This document shows positions 5,246 through 5,443 of a stretch of DNA of 5,443 nt, piece after piece. The stretch is from Opitutia bacterium. Its GTDB lineage: Bacteria; Verrucomicrobiota; Verrucomicrobiia; Opitutales; Seribacteraceae. The stretch lies in assembly GCA_018646565.1 (NCBI GenBank), contig JABGUO010000074.1, positions 1-5,443 on the forward strand, in the 5' to 3' direction. Made by a program: the position numbers and the translations under genes. The notes beneath the pieces are model-generated. The model was not told the DNA's origin and made no database searches. It saw only the letters and a list, made by a program, of their open reading frames with translations. Each line of letters begins with the position of its first letter. Positions within the stretch are counted from its first letter, which is position 1.

Positions 5246-5443
5246 TTGCTTAGAATTAAGGAAATTTCTCCGTATTACAATCGAACTAAGTGAGACATTA
5301 TGTCTCAACTTGGTTTTTTCAGTTCAACTTTGTCCCGGTTTTTCCATTAGTGAAAAATGGGGTATTCCTCTAAATCGTTGGTTTTATCTAAGGATTAGTC
5401 TAATAATCGAATCGGAACGCAACTTGCACTAGTATAATCATGA
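5246..5443. other. Upstream region of nth, no gene supported
   Basis: These 198 bases probably hold the nth promoter. An AT-rich imperfect hairpin lies at 5339-5357 (TTTTTC and GAAAAA arms, 7-base loop). An ATG at 5440-5442 on the plus strand, preceded by TATAAT at 5433-5438, may be the start of the next gene, but no codons are available to test it. Confidence 0.4.
5292..5306. promoter_or_regulatory. Perfect 7-1-7 palindrome upstream of nth, candidate operator
   Basis: GAGACAT at 5292-5298 and ATGTCTC at 5300-5306 are exact inverted copies around a single T. The dyad extends outward with a one-base bulge (AAGT on one side, AACTT on the other). It lies 47-61 bases upstream of the nth start. 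Read on the minus strand the core contains CATAAT, a -10-like hexamer. With TTGAAC (complement of 5322-5327) it forms a poor promoter candidate, since the spacer is 19 bp. An operator overlapping a promoter is one reading; an RNA hairpin in the leader is another. Confidence 0.4.

Noticed and set aside
5246..5308. TTG 5308 (minus) as the start of Nth
   Set aside because: The 21 added residues do not resemble the N terminus of endonuclease III and would run through the palindrome; ATG 5245 gives the usual family length.
5288..5319. Palindrome followed by a T run on the plus strand as a rho-independent terminator
   Set aside because: No plus-strand gene lies directly upstream for it to terminate, and seven bases separate the stem core from the T run.
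5433..5443. TATAAT followed by ATGA at the right edge as promoter and start of a new gene
   Set aside because: Only one start codon and one further base are available, the TATAAT is too close to the ATG for a normal leader, and no -35 is seen at a proper distance.

Overview
The window looks like chromosomal DNA of a fairly AT-rich bacterium, most likely from the Planctomycetota-Verrucomicrobiota group, with Verrucomicrobiota the better fit. This is an inference from protein types: two membrane proteins with N-terminal GYF_2-like domains, one carrying a C-terminal leucine-rich-repeat tail of a kind common in that group, and a Rieske/cytochrome b complex whose cytochrome b is fused to c-type haem domains. 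None of the starts I chose has a convincing GGAGG-type ribosome binding site, and two are GTG.

Layout. Positions 1-144 hold the 3' end of a plus-strand gene entered from the left; its protein ends in four spaced LPPLP motifs. An AT-rich intergenic stretch (145-381) follows, with a perfect 14-bp tandem duplication and only weak promoter-like sequence. Next come a Rieske iron-sulfur protein (382-969) and a 578-residue cytochrome b with two C-terminal haem c domains (966-2702), joined by an ATGA stop/start overlap. After a 67-bp gap come two paralogous GYF_2-type single-pass membrane proteins (2770-3588 and 3585-4595), joined by a GTGA overlap. On the minus strand, convergent with them and sharing the overlapping stop sequence CTAA, is an endonuclease III gene (nth, 4592-5245). 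Positions 5246-5443 are the upstream region of nth, with a perfect 7-1-7 palindrome; no gene can be supported beyond it.

How the genes work together. The Rieske protein and the cytochrome b-c fusion should form a compact quinol:acceptor oxidoreductase. Quinol would be oxidised at the PEWY site, one electron passing through the Rieske cluster to the tethered haems c, which would replace a separate cytochrome c1 or f. The two GYF_2 proteins are probably co-transcribed with each other; their link to the respiratory complex is positional only. GYF domains in eukaryotes bind proline-rich peptides, and both the upstream partial gene and the first GYF_2 protein carry proline-rich segments, so a protein-protein assembly is a speculative but testable reading. 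Nth is a base-excision DNA repair enzyme and is unrelated. It keeps the catalytic Lys and Asp but has an unusual cysteine arrangement where the usual [4Fe-4S] loop lies.

I see no mobile element, CRISPR array, tRNA or rRNA in the window.
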